NCBI GenBank assembly: GCA_900541575.1
Contig: UQKO01000003.1
Span: 1-64,000, forward strand
DNA length: 64,000 nucleotides
Reading direction: 5' to 3'
Source: an uncultured Prevotella sp.
GTDB lineage: Bacteria; Bacteroidota; Bacteroidia; Bacteroidales; Bacteroidaceae
Both the position numbers and the translations under genes were made by a program. A model generated the notes under the pieces. It searched no databases. It was not told the DNA's origin and saw only the letters and a list, made by a program, of their open reading frames with translations. Positions 41,839 through 49,893 of the stretch are shown piece by piece (position 1 is the stretch's first letter; every line of letters begins with the position of its first letter).

Positions 41839-43812
41839 TTATTTTACAATGATTTTCTTGCCATTCACAATGTAGATACCTTTCTGCAGCTTGTTCGACT
41901 TGCGTCCGCTGAGGTCGTAGATAGAGGTTGCCTTTCCCTGAGCCAAAGTAGCATTGCTGATAGCTGTCACGTTGTCGTTGAAAGAGATAGACAATTTTGC
42001 AGCCTGGATACCAGTAAGGTTGAGATAAGCCTTATACTGAGCTAAAGCGCGATCATCAGTGTTAGAAGAGAGTATCTTGAATACGGCTTTGTTGTCAGTG
42101 TCAGTGTTTTTTGCCAATACGTAAGCTTGTGTAGAAGCATCAATGGCATTCCCCGTGGAAGCTACCAACTTGTTGTTTGCATCAATGCTTGCAACTTCTT
42201 CTGTGGTGCAAGCTGTAGGAATGTATTCTTTAGTAGCTTCTTCAGCTGAAAGAATTACGCCAGTGTTCTTGGGCAGTGCACCTGTGATTTTCTTCAGTAC
42301 GATGGTCTCACCAGTGGAGACTGCGATGTAAGCATCTACTTCTTTGGGCAGTACTACGGGGAAGGGAGAACTATAGGTGGCAATGTTGGCTGTAACGTCG
42401 TCAACGGTCAGCGCTGTAGTCTTAATTTTGTTCAGCTGCGGAGCTTCTTCGAAAGCAAATGCGCAAGTGTTGTTGTTTGAAGTATAGTAGATCTGAGCAG
42501 TTGTGCCATTGTGGAATTTCTTATCGTTGGTATTGGCCATCAGGTAGTGGTTGTCATCTCTACCCGTGGTCATGGCACCTTGCAGCAAGAAGAGTCCCGC
42601 TTCATCTAAACAACCCGTGGTAGGATTAGAAGATGTAATGAAGTCGCCGCTAACACCGCTAAATGACTGCATGGGGAAGAGGGTGAACACGTAGTAGTCG
42701 TTGTATTCGTCGGCAAAGCCATTGGAAACGCCGTTAATGCTCTTTGTATCTGCTTTGAAAGTTAAGTACTTACCAGCATTGTTTGTGAAGATGTACTTGA
42801 AGTCGGCTGTTTTGTGAGCGTAGAAGATCGCGTTGCTATTGTCTGTCTCGCCAACACCAATCTCAAGACTACCATTGTCGCAGTACAAACGATTCTTTGA
42901 ACGATCACTTACGGCTGTACCCTTATTGACGGGGCGAATATAATAAGCCTTACCATCTTCAGGCATTGTAAGATTGGCGCGTGAAAGCAGTGTGTTCAAA
43001 GCTGCCTGAGCCTGGCTCATAGAAGTAGCATTGTCTATTGTTTGTGTGAATGCGTCCCATGCGGTTTGTGTGGGATACCCCATCTTGCCAATGTTTGCTT
43101 TCAGTTTAGATTCAACGTTTTGTTGGAACGTTTGAATCTTTTCTCCGATGGCGCTTTGTTCGTAAGTAGTAACCTTTTGAACAGCAGTAGTATAATTACC
43201 GCTTGTTGTGGCAATAATCAAATTGAAACGGCTACCAGCATCAGGAGTTGCATAGGTCTTTACGCCAGCGATAGATGCATTACTTAATGTCAAATAGTAA
43301 GTATCATTCACAATGGAAAAGTTGAATGTACCAGAATATCTGTTAACATTTTCGGCAGATGTTTGTGTATGTACGTCCTTTGTAATTGTCCAAATGAATG
43401 ATTCTGAGTTGGGGGTCTCGCTCAGAGCCAATTGTTCACTTTCGCTTGTGGTGTTTCTCTCAATAAACTTTTGAGCACCCACATTGTAGAGGTAATAACC
43501 TCCATCGCGAAGAGTAGAGGGAATCAACACAAAGTTGAAATCCTCATCACTGCTACCCAATTCAGGTATAGTAGTATCTTTGTAAGAACTCTTGTAGTAG
43601 TTGGAATATAGCTTCGTACGATCCGTGCTCAGCGAGAAGATATATCCGCGTGAGCCTTGGATACGATAAGCTACAGTAGAAGTCTGGTCAATTTTAGACG
43701 TCTCTGATACTTCTGAACCTACGGAGGGGGTTGTTGTGCTTTCTTGTGCGTAAGCAGTCGATGTGATGTACGCAGCACAAGCACAGGTCATGAGTAAATT
43801 TTTAATCTCCAT
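41839..43812 (-). CDS. Secreted protein with T9SS type A-like C-terminal sorting domain
   Basis: A 657-residue exported protein: signal peptide MEIKNLLMTCACAAYITSTAYA, then beta-rich repeated regions (YFLYNV-like and KAYYIRPVNKGTAVSDRSKNRL segments resembling ricin-type or beta-trefoil lectin folds) and a helical stretch around 225-290 (EKIQTFQQNVESKLKANIG, SQAQAALNTLLSRA). The last 30 residues, IYDLSGRK then KGIYIVNGKKIIVK, match the type A sorting signal recognised by the type IX secretion system. Function of the passenger is unknown; surface attachment or release is inferred. It has a perfect-spacing promoter and a co-oriented 60-residue gene behind it. Confidence 0.75.
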   Translation of the reverse strand: MEIKNLLMTCACAAYITSTAYAQESTTTPSVGSEVSETSKIDQTSTVAYRIQGSRGYIFSLSTDRTKLYSNYYKSSYKDTTIPELGSSDEDFNFVLIPSTLRDGGYYLYNVGAQKFIERNTTSESEQLALSETPNSESFIWTITKDVHTQTSAENVNRYSGTFNFSIVNDTYYLTLSNASIAGVKTYATPDAGSRFNLIIATTSGNYTTAVQKVTTYEQSAIGEKIQTFQQNVESKLKANIGKMGYPTQTAWDAFTQTIDNATSMSQAQAALNTLLSRANLTMPEDGKAYYIRPVNKGTAVSDRSKNRLYCDNGSLEIGVGETDNSNAIFYAHKTADFKYIFTNNAGKYLTFKADTKSINGVSNGFADEYNDYYVFTLFPMQSFSGVSGDFITSSNPTTGCLDEAGLFLLQGAMTTGRDDNHYLMANTNDKKFHNGTTAQIYYTSNNNTCAFAFEEAPQLNKIKTTALTVDDVTANIATYSSPFPVVLPKEVDAYIAVSTGETIVLKKITGALPKNTGVILSAEEATKEYIPTACTTEEVASIDANNKLVASTGNAIDASTQAYVLAKNTDTDNKAVFKILSSNTDDRALAQYKAYLNLTGIQAAKLSISFNDNVTAISNATLAQGKATSIYDLSGRKSNKLQKGIYIVNGKKIIVK

Positions 43813-43902
43813 AATAATATATTAAAGTGTTAATTAAAAGGCTGTATCGTGCAAGGTTCTTTTAATAAAAATGAATTCACTTGCTTACTTCGATGCTAGC
43901 TG

Positions 43903-43933
43903 CAAAAATATATTATTTCTTTAATATAACAAA
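43903..43933 (-). promoter_or_regulatory. Promoter of the T9SS cargo gene
   Basis: Minus-strand TTTG (43930-43933), 19-nt spacer, TATTTTTG (43903-43910): exact consensus. Leader about 85 nt. Confidence 0.75.
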
Positions 43934-44193
43934 ATGGGGGGTGAATTATAGTATATTAACTATATTTTGTGCATAAAGGGAGTGTCTACTAGTGTTTCTC
44001 AAGTCATGTAAAGAGATGGAAAGTAAGGGTAGCTTCAATTTCCTTTATTCCTCAGATAGAACTGTTCTTAAGGTAACAAACTGGGCGAATATTATAATAT
44101 GTCAGCTATTGTTCTTCCGTTTGTTCGCAGTCTTGACAGCGTACAAAGGAACGTATACTCTTTATTTTCAATATGGCGTGGACTACGTAAGGA

Positions 44194-44222
44194 GGGCCTA
44201 TAAATTCAGAATTTATAGGCCC
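44194..44222. terminator. Strong hairpin downstream of the nuclease remnant
   Basis: 13-bp perfect stem GGGCCTATAAATT (44194-44206) with 44210-44222 and a 3-nt loop. A C-tract, not a T-tract, follows on plus. Terminator function for the minus-strand remnant is possible. Confidence 0.5.
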
Positions 44223-44257
44223 CCCCTTAATGATGTTGCATGTTCTGCACAATGAGT

Positions 44258-44554
44258 TTAGACGTCGAAATCGTTCACACGCAATACGTAGTACTCAGGG
44301 AATAAATCGCCCACATCTTTGCGTTTCAGAACATCCTTTTCTTTCCGTCCGAAGAATTGCTCGTTCTGACGAACAGAAAGCTTCAACACGTCGCTAGGAT
44401 CGTGCAAGCCCTGGAATATGGTCTTGCCGTGATATACATAGTCTTTGCCTTGTCTTAATTCAAAGTATACAATATTTACGGAATAGACTTTGCGCACTTT
44501 ATCGTATTCATCGCCCAAGCCGATATAGTCTGTAATGGCTTTTGATACACCATA
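44258..44554 (-). pseudogene. Remnant of a PD-(D/E)XK nuclease/transposase (Rpn-like, PDDEXK_2)
   Basis: About 98 codons in one frame, beginning after a stop at 44555-44557: YGVSKAITDYIGLGDEYD, VYSVNIVYFELRQGKDYVYH and FPEYYVLRVNDF. These segments match the C-terminal half of the Rpn/PDDEXK_2 family of recombination-promoting nucleases, which are about 290 residues long and multiply in Bacteroidales. There is no ATG; the N-terminal catalytic half is missing and the usual C-terminal helix after DFD is cut by a stop. It is therefore a decayed fragment. It lies next to a 22-bp repeat array. Confidence 0.78.
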
Positions 44555-44647
44555 TTATATGAGGAAAAGGTCGGTAGTCATACGAAAACGCCCCAACCCA
44601 ATATAATATTCTTTGTTTCAGATATAGGTCTATTAGTTTCTATTTCA

Positions 44648-44655
44648 TATCTTTG
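44648..44655 (+). promoter_or_regulatory. Promoter -7 box for the HU-like gene
   Basis: TATCTTTG, 169 bp before the ATG. The -33 box is not evident. If used, the transcript would start near 44662 and carry the 22-bp array at 44671-44765 in its leader. Confidence 0.45.
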
Positions 44656-44670
44656 CCATCGTAAGATGAG

Positions 44671-44765
44671 CAGTGGTAGCTTTACCGGACGGCAGTGGTA
44701 GCTTTACCGGACGGCAGTGGTAGCTTTACCGGACGGCAGCGGCAGCTCTACCGGACGGCAGCGGC
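44671..44765. repeat. Four-unit 22-bp array, locus 2
   Basis: Four units at 44678-44699, 44700-44721, 44722-44743 and 44744-44765, preceded by 7 bp of a partial unit. Units read AGCTTTACCGGACGGCAG followed by TGGT or CGGC; the last has AGCTCT instead of AGCTTT. The AGCTTTACC start, 22-bp length, unit number and AGCTCT ending are shared with the array at 23608-23695. Confidence 0.9.
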
Positions 44766-44824
44766 AGAGCTCTTAATCGAGATCTTCAAAACATTAACTG
44801 TACAACGAAACATAAGATAACGAT

Positions 44825-45451
44825 ATGTCAACAATTACTTTCAAACTTCAGGAGATTCCTCATGTGGAGGGAACGGAGATGTGTGGCTACTATCCCGTAT
44901 TGGCACACTCTAACAAAATCGGTGCAAGCGAACTCTGCAAGATGATACAGGAACGATGTACTGTGACGGAAGGAGATGCTTTGGCTGTGCTAAATGCTGT
45001 TGCGCAAATTATGGAACAGGAATTGGCTAATGGTGTGCAAGTGGAGTTGCCCGACCTTGGTACTTTCTCGCCGTCGCTGGCAAGCGATCGACGTATCATG
45101 GACACGACGGACAAACAATTGGCTCGCTACTTACGTGTGGATAATATCAAATTCTATCCGAAGGCTACGCTTAAAGACTGTTTCCGTGGGGTATCGTTTC
45201 GCCGTGCCAATGACTTGGTAAAATCGCTTACAAAGCTTACCGATGAAGAAGTGGTATGTCGCATTCATTCTTTTTATCAAAAGCAACCCAATGAGGTGAT
45301 GGACCGTACCGTGTTTCAGTCAATAACGGGTTTGCGCCGTACAAAAGCAAAAGAGGTGCTAAGTCGACTTGTGGAGCAAGGTGTGCTTGTGAAGAAAGGC
45401 AGATGGAATGCACCTTATTATGTGTTGCCAGAGGAAAATGCCACAGAGTGA
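44825..45451 (+). CDS. HU-like DNA-binding protein with C-terminal helical domain
   Basis: A 208-residue protein of the Bacteroidetes HU-type family. The N-terminal half (about 1-125) resembles the HU/IHF fold: GASELCKMIQERCTVTEGDALAVLNAV, VELPDLGTFSPSLAS and the basic arm region DNIKFYPKATLKDCFRGVSFRRA. The C-terminal part (about 145-208; RTVFQSITGLRRTKAKEVLSRLVEQGVLVKKG) looks like a winged helix-turn-helix. Such HU variants probably organise DNA or regulate genes; no target is known. The leader carries a 22-bp repeat array. A hairpin terminator follows. Confidence 0.82.
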   Translation: MSTITFKLQEIPHVEGTEMCGYYPVLAHSNKIGASELCKMIQERCTVTEGDALAVLNAVAQIMEQELANGVQVELPDLGTFSPSLASDRRIMDTTDKQLARYLRVDNIKFYPKATLKDCFRGVSFRRANDLVKSLTKLTDEEVVCRIHSFYQKQPNEVMDRTVFQSITGLRRTKAKEVLSRLVEQGVLVKKGRWNAPYYVLPEENATE

Positions 45452-45528
45452 TGATGCAATTCGCTTTGCTGCATGCAGGCTGTCTGTATGAGTGATTGGG
45501 GCCGTGGGGAGAATGCTTGAAAAAGAGA

Positions 45529-45554
45529 AACGGCTCGTTTCACAACGAGCCGTT
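45529..45554 (+). terminator. Terminator of the HU-like gene
   Basis: 11-bp perfect stem AACGGCTCGTT (45529-45539) with 45544-45554, 4-nt loop, preceded by A-rich sequence and followed by CAATGTTTTC. Confidence 0.75.
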
Positions 45555-45701
45555 CAATGTTTTCTAATAGGTATTAGTCTCTAAGGTAAAAAGATTGTTT
45601 TTAGGATAACGCTGCAAATGTAGTGCGTTATTTCGATATAAGCAAGCGTTTCTTAAAATTTTTATAGTTTTAGTTTTACTTTTTGTAAATTACACCTATC
45701 G

Positions 45702-45739
45702 AATTAGGGCAAACGCATCAAAAAGCGTTTGCCCTAATT
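45702..45739. terminator. Second hairpin after the HU-like gene
   Basis: 15-bp perfect stem AATTAGGGCAAACGC (45702-45716) with 45725-45739 and an 8-nt loop. It lies 13 bp before the dispersed hairpin element, comparable with the GC-rich hairpin that precedes copy A at 10335-10353. Confidence 0.6.
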
Positions 45740-45752
45740 TAATCGTAAAGGC

Positions 45753-45927
45753 GGGCTTTTATCGTCATTATCGGCTGCGTCTCAGCAATTCAAGCAAGCT
45801 TGATTGCATTCGACTTGCACGATAATTCACTTGCCATTATCGGCTGCGTCTCAGCAATTCAAGCAAGCTTGATTGCGTTCGACTTGCACGATAATTCAGC
45901 CCGTCCGTCCAAAATCCAAAAGTTAAG
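45753..45927. repeat. Dispersed hairpin element, copies B and C in tandem
   Basis: Starts GGGCT (45753), then two palindromic units (45766-45828 and 45835-45898) that differ by one base in the central region (GCATTCG or GCGTTCG), then AGCCCGTCC and the tail AAATCCAAAAGTTAAG. Each unit has ATTATCG/CGATAAT ends and a central TCAAG-CAAG-CTTGA. The outer flanks match copy A at 10368-10473, so the inner unit was duplicated within one element. Confidence 0.85.
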
Positions 45928-46020
45928 CTGATTTTACTTTCAAAAAGACTCTTTCAAGAGCATGCAAATCACTCATCAGAAAATGACACGTTATCTCTCA
46001 GAATGAAGTGAGTATTCCTT

Positions 46021-46881
46021 TTATCTTGGGGCCTTCACGTTGGCACCTGTTGATTTGTCAATAGTGATGTCGCCTTTGTTGACAACGTTTGAAACATCAA
46101 CCGTTGATGCTGTGCTGGCATCGATGCTTATTTGTCTGGTCTGTCCGCAAGAGAATGTGGCTTGTGATGATGTAGAGGCATCAATGTCGAGTATTGATGT
46201 GGTGATGTTGGCGATGTTGCACTTGCTTGCACTAGAAACGTCAAACTCTGATTTCTTTTCTACGATCAATATCGCTCCTTTGATGGAGCTTCCAGCGCTT
46301 GCTTCTATGTCGGCCTCTTTGGCTGATATCTTCTTGTCCCAACGAATGTTGCTTCCAGCGCTAGCTTCTATATCTAGTTTGCCATCAACAACAATATCTT
46401 TGCTTGCCACGATGCTTGCTCCTGCGCTTGTTTCCATATTGAGGTCGCCTTTAACGGTTAAATCTCCTTCAATGCGAATGCTTGCTCCAGCGTTTGCCTC
46501 GACAGCTTCTGCTATAGGTCCGTGAACCACAACTTTCGCACGCTTGCGCTTCTTTCCCTCTTTGGTGTTCTTGAAGAAGATTTTGAGTTTGCCGCCGCTT
46601 ACCTCTGTTTTGAGTTCCTGCATGTTGGGCGCATCGAGATAAACTTCTACATAAGGTTTTTCTGAAGTGGGGTAGTAGACCACATCAATCCCCGTAGATA
46701 CTTCCATGGTGCTAAACGAAGTGATGGTCCTTTTCTCGCTAGTTATTTGTTTGTTACTTGCTGTTCTGATTTCCACGTTGTTGATCGATGGAGATTCGTT
46801 GATGGCAGCATTGGATGTGCAGGCATTCATCGACATAACAAGTAGTGTGTAGATGCTGAGTAATTTTACGTTGTTCTTCAT
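46021..46881 (-). CDS. DUF2807 (putative auto-transporter adhesin, head GIN domain) lipoprotein
   Basis: A 286-residue predicted lipoprotein: signal peptide with lipobox MNAC at Cys21. From about residue 55 it has the DUF2807 fold (FSTMEVSTGIDVVYYPTSEKPYVEVYLDAP), then a run of degenerate repeats of about 20 residues ending in ASAGASI, ASAGSNI, ASAGSSI, STASTV and STGANV, a beta-helix-like pattern. Despite the adhesin name the role is unknown. Its leader contains a hairpin followed by a T-tract (46949-46988), a possible attenuator. Confidence 0.87.
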   Translation of the reverse strand: MKNNVKLLSIYTLLVMSMNACTSNAAINESPSINNVEIRTASNKQITSEKRTITSFSTMEVSTGIDVVYYPTSEKPYVEVYLDAPNMQELKTEVSGGKLKIFFKNTKEGKKRKRAKVVVHGPIAEAVEANAGASIRIEGDLTVKGDLNMETSAGASIVASKDIVVDGKLDIEASAGSNIRWDKKISAKEADIEASAGSSIKGAILIVEKKSEFDVSSASKCNIANITTSILDIDASTSSQATFSCGQTRQISIDASTASTVDVSNVVNKGDITIDKSTGANVKAPR

Positions 46882-46948
46882 AATGTTTTGTGTTTAATTA
46901 TGACCTAAATATCGATTTCTGTTGCTATACACCTATAAAAGCAAAAAC

Positions 46949-46988
46949 GACCCGCACATTTGAGCATCGTTGAGAGGCTTGGCGGGTT
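46949..46988 (-). promoter_or_regulatory. Leader hairpin with T-tract (possible attenuator)
   Basis: On the minus strand AACCCGC pairs with GCGGGTC around a 26-nt loop and is followed by GTTTTTGCTTTT. It lies between the predicted transcription start (about 46991) and the start codon at 46881, so it could end transcription early. Confidence 0.45.
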
Positions 46989-46997
46989 CTCATGCTA

Positions 46998-47028
46998 CAA
47001 AGGTACGAATGATCTTTGATCATACAAG
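46998..47028 (-). promoter_or_regulatory. Promoter of the DUF2807 gene
   Basis: Minus-strand CTTG (47025-47028, one mismatch), 19-nt spacer, TACCTTTG (46998-47005). Confidence 0.68.
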
Positions 47029-47139
47029 TTTTTTAGCAAGAAAAATCACGCAAAAGTGGATCCTTTGACATGTTTATATTCAATAATGTTAAGTCTGACT
47101 ATCCGCCGACTCAATAAGAAAGAATATTATCCTACAAAA

Positions 47140-47177
47140 ACAGAGCGCATGCTCTCAATATGGGGAGTGCGCTCTGT
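47140..47177 (-). terminator. Terminator of the TonB-dependent receptor gene
   Basis: ACAGAGCGCA (47140-47149) pairs with 47168-47177, extended by CTC/GAG inside; TTTTTGTAGG follows on the minus strand. It lies 8 bp after the stop. Confidence 0.82.
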
Positions 47178-47184
47178 GTGTTAA

Positions 47185-49605
47185 TTAGAAGTCGAAAGTG
47201 ATTCTTCCGTTGATTTGTCGGCCTGTCAGGTAATTGGGTACTGCATATTGGGTGTTGGTGATGTCGGTAATCCAATAGTAGGAATTGACATTGTCGATAC
47301 CTAGCAGATTGAAGCAGTCGATACCTAGCCAGATGTTTTTGAATATTTTGCCAAAGCCACGCGCGATGTGGCGGTCTTCGTTCTTGAGTAGTCGGTAGCT
47401 CATGCCCACATCTACGCGCTTATAGGCTGGAGCTCGGAGCGTTTGTTCCGACTTCTGACTGCGGGGCGGCCCGAAGGGAAGGCCATCGGCAAAGGCTGCT
47501 TTAAGCGTGAACTTCCAACGTGTGCTTCCTGGAAAATAGTCGGTGAAGTAGAGAGATACGTTGTAAAGTTGGTCGGTGGGACGTGGAATCCATTGTCCAC
47601 CAATCTTCTCCTTTGTACGCATGAGTGAGAATGTGAGCCATGAATCTGTGCCGGGAACAAATTCGCCATAGAGTTTGAAGTCGATTCCAGCAGCATATCC
47701 GCTTGAAATGTTTTGACCATAATAGACTACGCGCACATTGTCTACGGTGTATGGAATCAGACTGGAAAGTGCTTTGTAGTAAGCTTCTGCCGTGAACTTA
47801 AATGGCCTATCTGCCATTTTGAATGTATAGTCTGCGCCTAATACGAAGTGGATGGAACGCTGTGATTTAATGTTTTTGTTGAGTTCCACTTCCGATACTC
47901 CATTGGCATGAATAGTGGTATCTTTTATTTCCTTATAGAAGGGAGCTTGATAATAGAAGCCTGTGGCAAAGCGGAATGTAAGGTGGTCGGAGAAGGAGGG
48001 AAGTAATCCTACGGAAAGGCGTGGAGAAAAGAGCGTCTCTTTGTTCCAACTCCAATGGCTTACGCGTAAGCCGTAAGTAAGATTGAAAAGTCCTGCCTTG
48101 CTACGAATACGCCATGTGTCTTGTGCAAAAAAAGCGAGGCGTGTAGTGGTGAGATTGGCTTTGGCTTTCAAACTGTAGATTACACGCAGATTATTGGGGT
48201 CGTAGGGGAGGGAATAGCCCATCGAATCGCGCATTTCCCATTCGCGTGAATTATCATGAATGGTCTCTTGCGTCCAGTTAAATCCAGATTGCAGTGTGTG
48301 CCCTGTAAATTTGGTGCGGAAGCGTAGTCCAGTGTTCATCACGCGGGCACGAAGCCTATTGCGAGCATGCTCTAGATAAGTGCCCACGCCGAGTTGTTCT
48401 TGAGTACCCGTCTCGTTTAGCCAATATTGCCCTTGAATATCGTAGGTCTCGTGCTCCTGTGTTCCGTAGGTGGAAAATTGTAGGGCAAGATAGGTGTTGG
48501 GGGTGAAATGGCGTGTGAGTGTGGCTGCACCAAAGAGTGTCTTAAAGAAGTCTTTCTCCTGTCCGTCGAAAAAGACTTTGAAGGTTTTGGCCTCTGTGAT
48601 AGTACCAAACTTGGTCTCTCTGTCGTGTGGGCGGAAGTTGTAATGATTGTCGGAGATATTGGCAAGTACGTCGAATGACCATCGCCTGTTGGGACGCCAT
48701 GAAAGGAATGTCTGATAATCTAGGAAGTTTGGAGAGTATTCGCCGTTAGTATCAGTCGAGCCAAGCAAGTATTTCGTAGTCTTATAACGAAGGGATGTCA
48801 TAAAACTAAATTTTTTCGTTCCCCATCCTAAATAAAGGCCACCTCCAAGCATGGAGGCTTGTAAAGAGCCTTCGAACGATTCCGGACGCTTATAGGTGAT
48901 GTCAAGCACTGACGACATTTTGTCGCCATAGCGTGCCTCAAAGCCACCCGTGGAGAAGCCAATGCTCTCTACCATGTCGGAATTGATAATGGAAAGTCCC
49001 TCTTGCTGTCCTGAACGTACTAGCATAGGGCGATATACTTCAATACCATTAAGGTAGACACAGTTTTCATCAAATGATCCACCTCGCACGTTGTATTGCG
49101 AGGAAAGCTCATTATGAGTAGAAACGCCAGCTTGTGTAGAGATGATTTCTTCTATGCCGTTTCCTGTGGTGGAGGGGGAGAGTTTCGTATTAGGTTTGGT
49201 GATTCTCTGTGTAGTGGTAGTCTGACGACCTTGTCCTGTCACAACGGCTGTTCCCAAAGTGGTGTTGGGGTCGTAGGGAGGAAGTGTGACATCGAGACGG
49301 ATGGAGTCGCCAGGATTACGAAGTAGGCGTTTGCGTGTTTCGTAGCCTATCATAGAATAGGAGATACGTACGCTGTCGCCCGAGGTGCACCATAAAGAAT
49401 ATTCTCCCTTCAGATTGGTGAAGGTGAGTGCAGTTTGTCCGATGGCTCTTACTGTGGCTAATTCTATGGGGGCACCATCGGTGTCTTTGATTGTGCCGAA
49501 TATGCGTGTGCGATGTTGTGAGAAACATGGCACACTGACTGTTGCTAGACAGAAGAGGGCAATCAGTAAGGTGATTCTGTATGGATGGTTCTTGGTGTGA
49601 GTCAT
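47185..49605 (-). CDS. TonB-dependent receptor
   Basis: An 806-residue outer-membrane receptor. Signal peptide (ALFCLATVSVPCFS), a carboxypeptidase-regulatory-like N-terminal domain (RIFGTIKDTDGAPIELATVRA, GEYSLWC), a plug domain (IEEIISTQAGVSTHNELSSQYNVRGGSFDENCVYLNGIEVYRP) and a beta-barrel ending in aromatic INGRITFDF. It is not a SusC: no SusD partner is adjacent and it is shorter than the usual 1,000 residues. No linked ligand gene is visible, so the substrate is unknown. The gene is alone, with a terminator behind it. Confidence 0.9.
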   Translation of the reverse strand: MTHTKNHPYRITLLIALFCLATVSVPCFSQHRTRIFGTIKDTDGAPIELATVRAIGQTALTFTNLKGEYSLWCTSGDSVRISYSMIGYETRKRLLRNPGDSIRLDVTLPPYDPNTTLGTAVVTGQGRQTTTTQRITKPNTKLSPSTTGNGIEEIISTQAGVSTHNELSSQYNVRGGSFDENCVYLNGIEVYRPMLVRSGQQEGLSIINSDMVESIGFSTGGFEARYGDKMSSVLDITYKRPESFEGSLQASMLGGGLYLGWGTKKFSFMTSLRYKTTKYLLGSTDTNGEYSPNFLDYQTFLSWRPNRRWSFDVLANISDNHYNFRPHDRETKFGTITEAKTFKVFFDGQEKDFFKTLFGAATLTRHFTPNTYLALQFSTYGTQEHETYDIQGQYWLNETGTQEQLGVGTYLEHARNRLRARVMNTGLRFRTKFTGHTLQSGFNWTQETIHDNSREWEMRDSMGYSLPYDPNNLRVIYSLKAKANLTTTRLAFFAQDTWRIRSKAGLFNLTYGLRVSHWSWNKETLFSPRLSVGLLPSFSDHLTFRFATGFYYQAPFYKEIKDTTIHANGVSEVELNKNIKSQRSIHFVLGADYTFKMADRPFKFTAEAYYKALSSLIPYTVDNVRVVYYGQNISSGYAAGIDFKLYGEFVPGTDSWLTFSLMRTKEKIGGQWIPRPTDQLYNVSLYFTDYFPGSTRWKFTLKAAFADGLPFGPPRSQKSEQTLRAPAYKRVDVGMSYRLLKNEDRHIARGFGKIFKNIWLGIDCFNLLGIDNVNSYYWITDITNTQYAVPNYLTGRQINGRITFDF

Positions 49606-49741
49606 ATGTGAAAATATAACGTGGTGGCGGGCTGTTTATTGTATAACGGAGTTGATTCGTGGTGAATCGTCTTGTTAAGGGGTAAAGGTCTTTGGGTTGG
49701 CTCTTATGTTACAGAACTAATAGAACGTCCTTTATACAAAT

Positions 49742-49776
49742 CAACGGCGCAACTCTCAATGAAAGTTGCGCCGTTG
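49742..49776 (-). terminator. Terminator of tRNA-Tyr
   Basis: 13-bp stem CAACGGCGCAACT (49742-49754) with 49764-49776, 9-nt loop, beginning 3 bp after the tRNA 3' end on the minus strand. Confidence 0.75.
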
Positions 49777-49778
49777 CG

Positions 49779-49861
49779 TGGGCAAAGATGGATTCGAACC
49801 ACCGAAGGCGTAAGCCAGCAGATTTACAGTCTGCCCCATTTGGCCACTCTGGTATTTGCCC
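49779..49861 (-). tRNA. tRNA-Tyr (GTA anticodon)
   Basis: 83 nt read on the minus strand. Acceptor stem GGGCAAA pairs with TTTGCCC, discriminator A at 49779; the anticodon stem GCAGA/TCTGC holds CTGTAAA with anticodon GTA; the T arm has GGTTCGAATCC. A long variable arm (TGGCTTACGCCTTC region) marks a class II tRNA, as expected for bacterial tRNA-Tyr. CCA is not encoded. A -7 box lies 20 bp upstream. Confidence 0.97.
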
Positions 49862-49881
49862 TTTGTTTCTCAATTGCGATG

Positions 49882-49889
49882 CAAAGGTA
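49882..49889 (-). promoter_or_regulatory. Promoter -7 box for tRNA-Tyr
   Basis: Minus strand TACCTTTG, ending 20 bp before the tRNA 5' end and just beyond the ribH stop codon. The -33 position reads TTGG, a partial match. Confidence 0.65.
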
Positions 49890-49893
49890 AGAA

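Larger units (their letters stand above)
43813..44257. other. Intergenic region upstream of the T9SS cargo gene
   Basis: 445 bp, AT-rich. It holds the cargo promoter (43903-43933) and a strong hairpin (44194-44222). An open frame at 43992-44255 crosses the hairpin and shows no protein character. Confidence 0.65.
45452..46020. other. Intergenic region with two hairpins and a tandem repeat element
   Basis: 569 bp between convergent genes. It holds the terminator at 45529-45554, a second perfect hairpin at 45702-45739 and the dispersed hairpin element in tandem at 45753-45927. No gene seen. Confidence 0.75.
46882..47184. other. Intergenic region upstream of the DUF2807 gene
   Basis: 303 bp. 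It holds the leader hairpin (46949-46988), the DUF2807 promoter (46998-47028) and the TonB-receptor terminator (47140-47177). Confidence 0.7.

Noticed and set aside
43992..44255. 87-codon open frame on plus
   Set aside because: It reads through a strong hairpin and into the antisense of a nuclease remnant; composition is not protein-like.
44194..44765. Insertion sequence around the nuclease remnant
   Set aside because: The hairpin at 44194 and the array at 44671 are unrelated in sequence, so they are not terminal inverted repeats, and no intact transposase is present.
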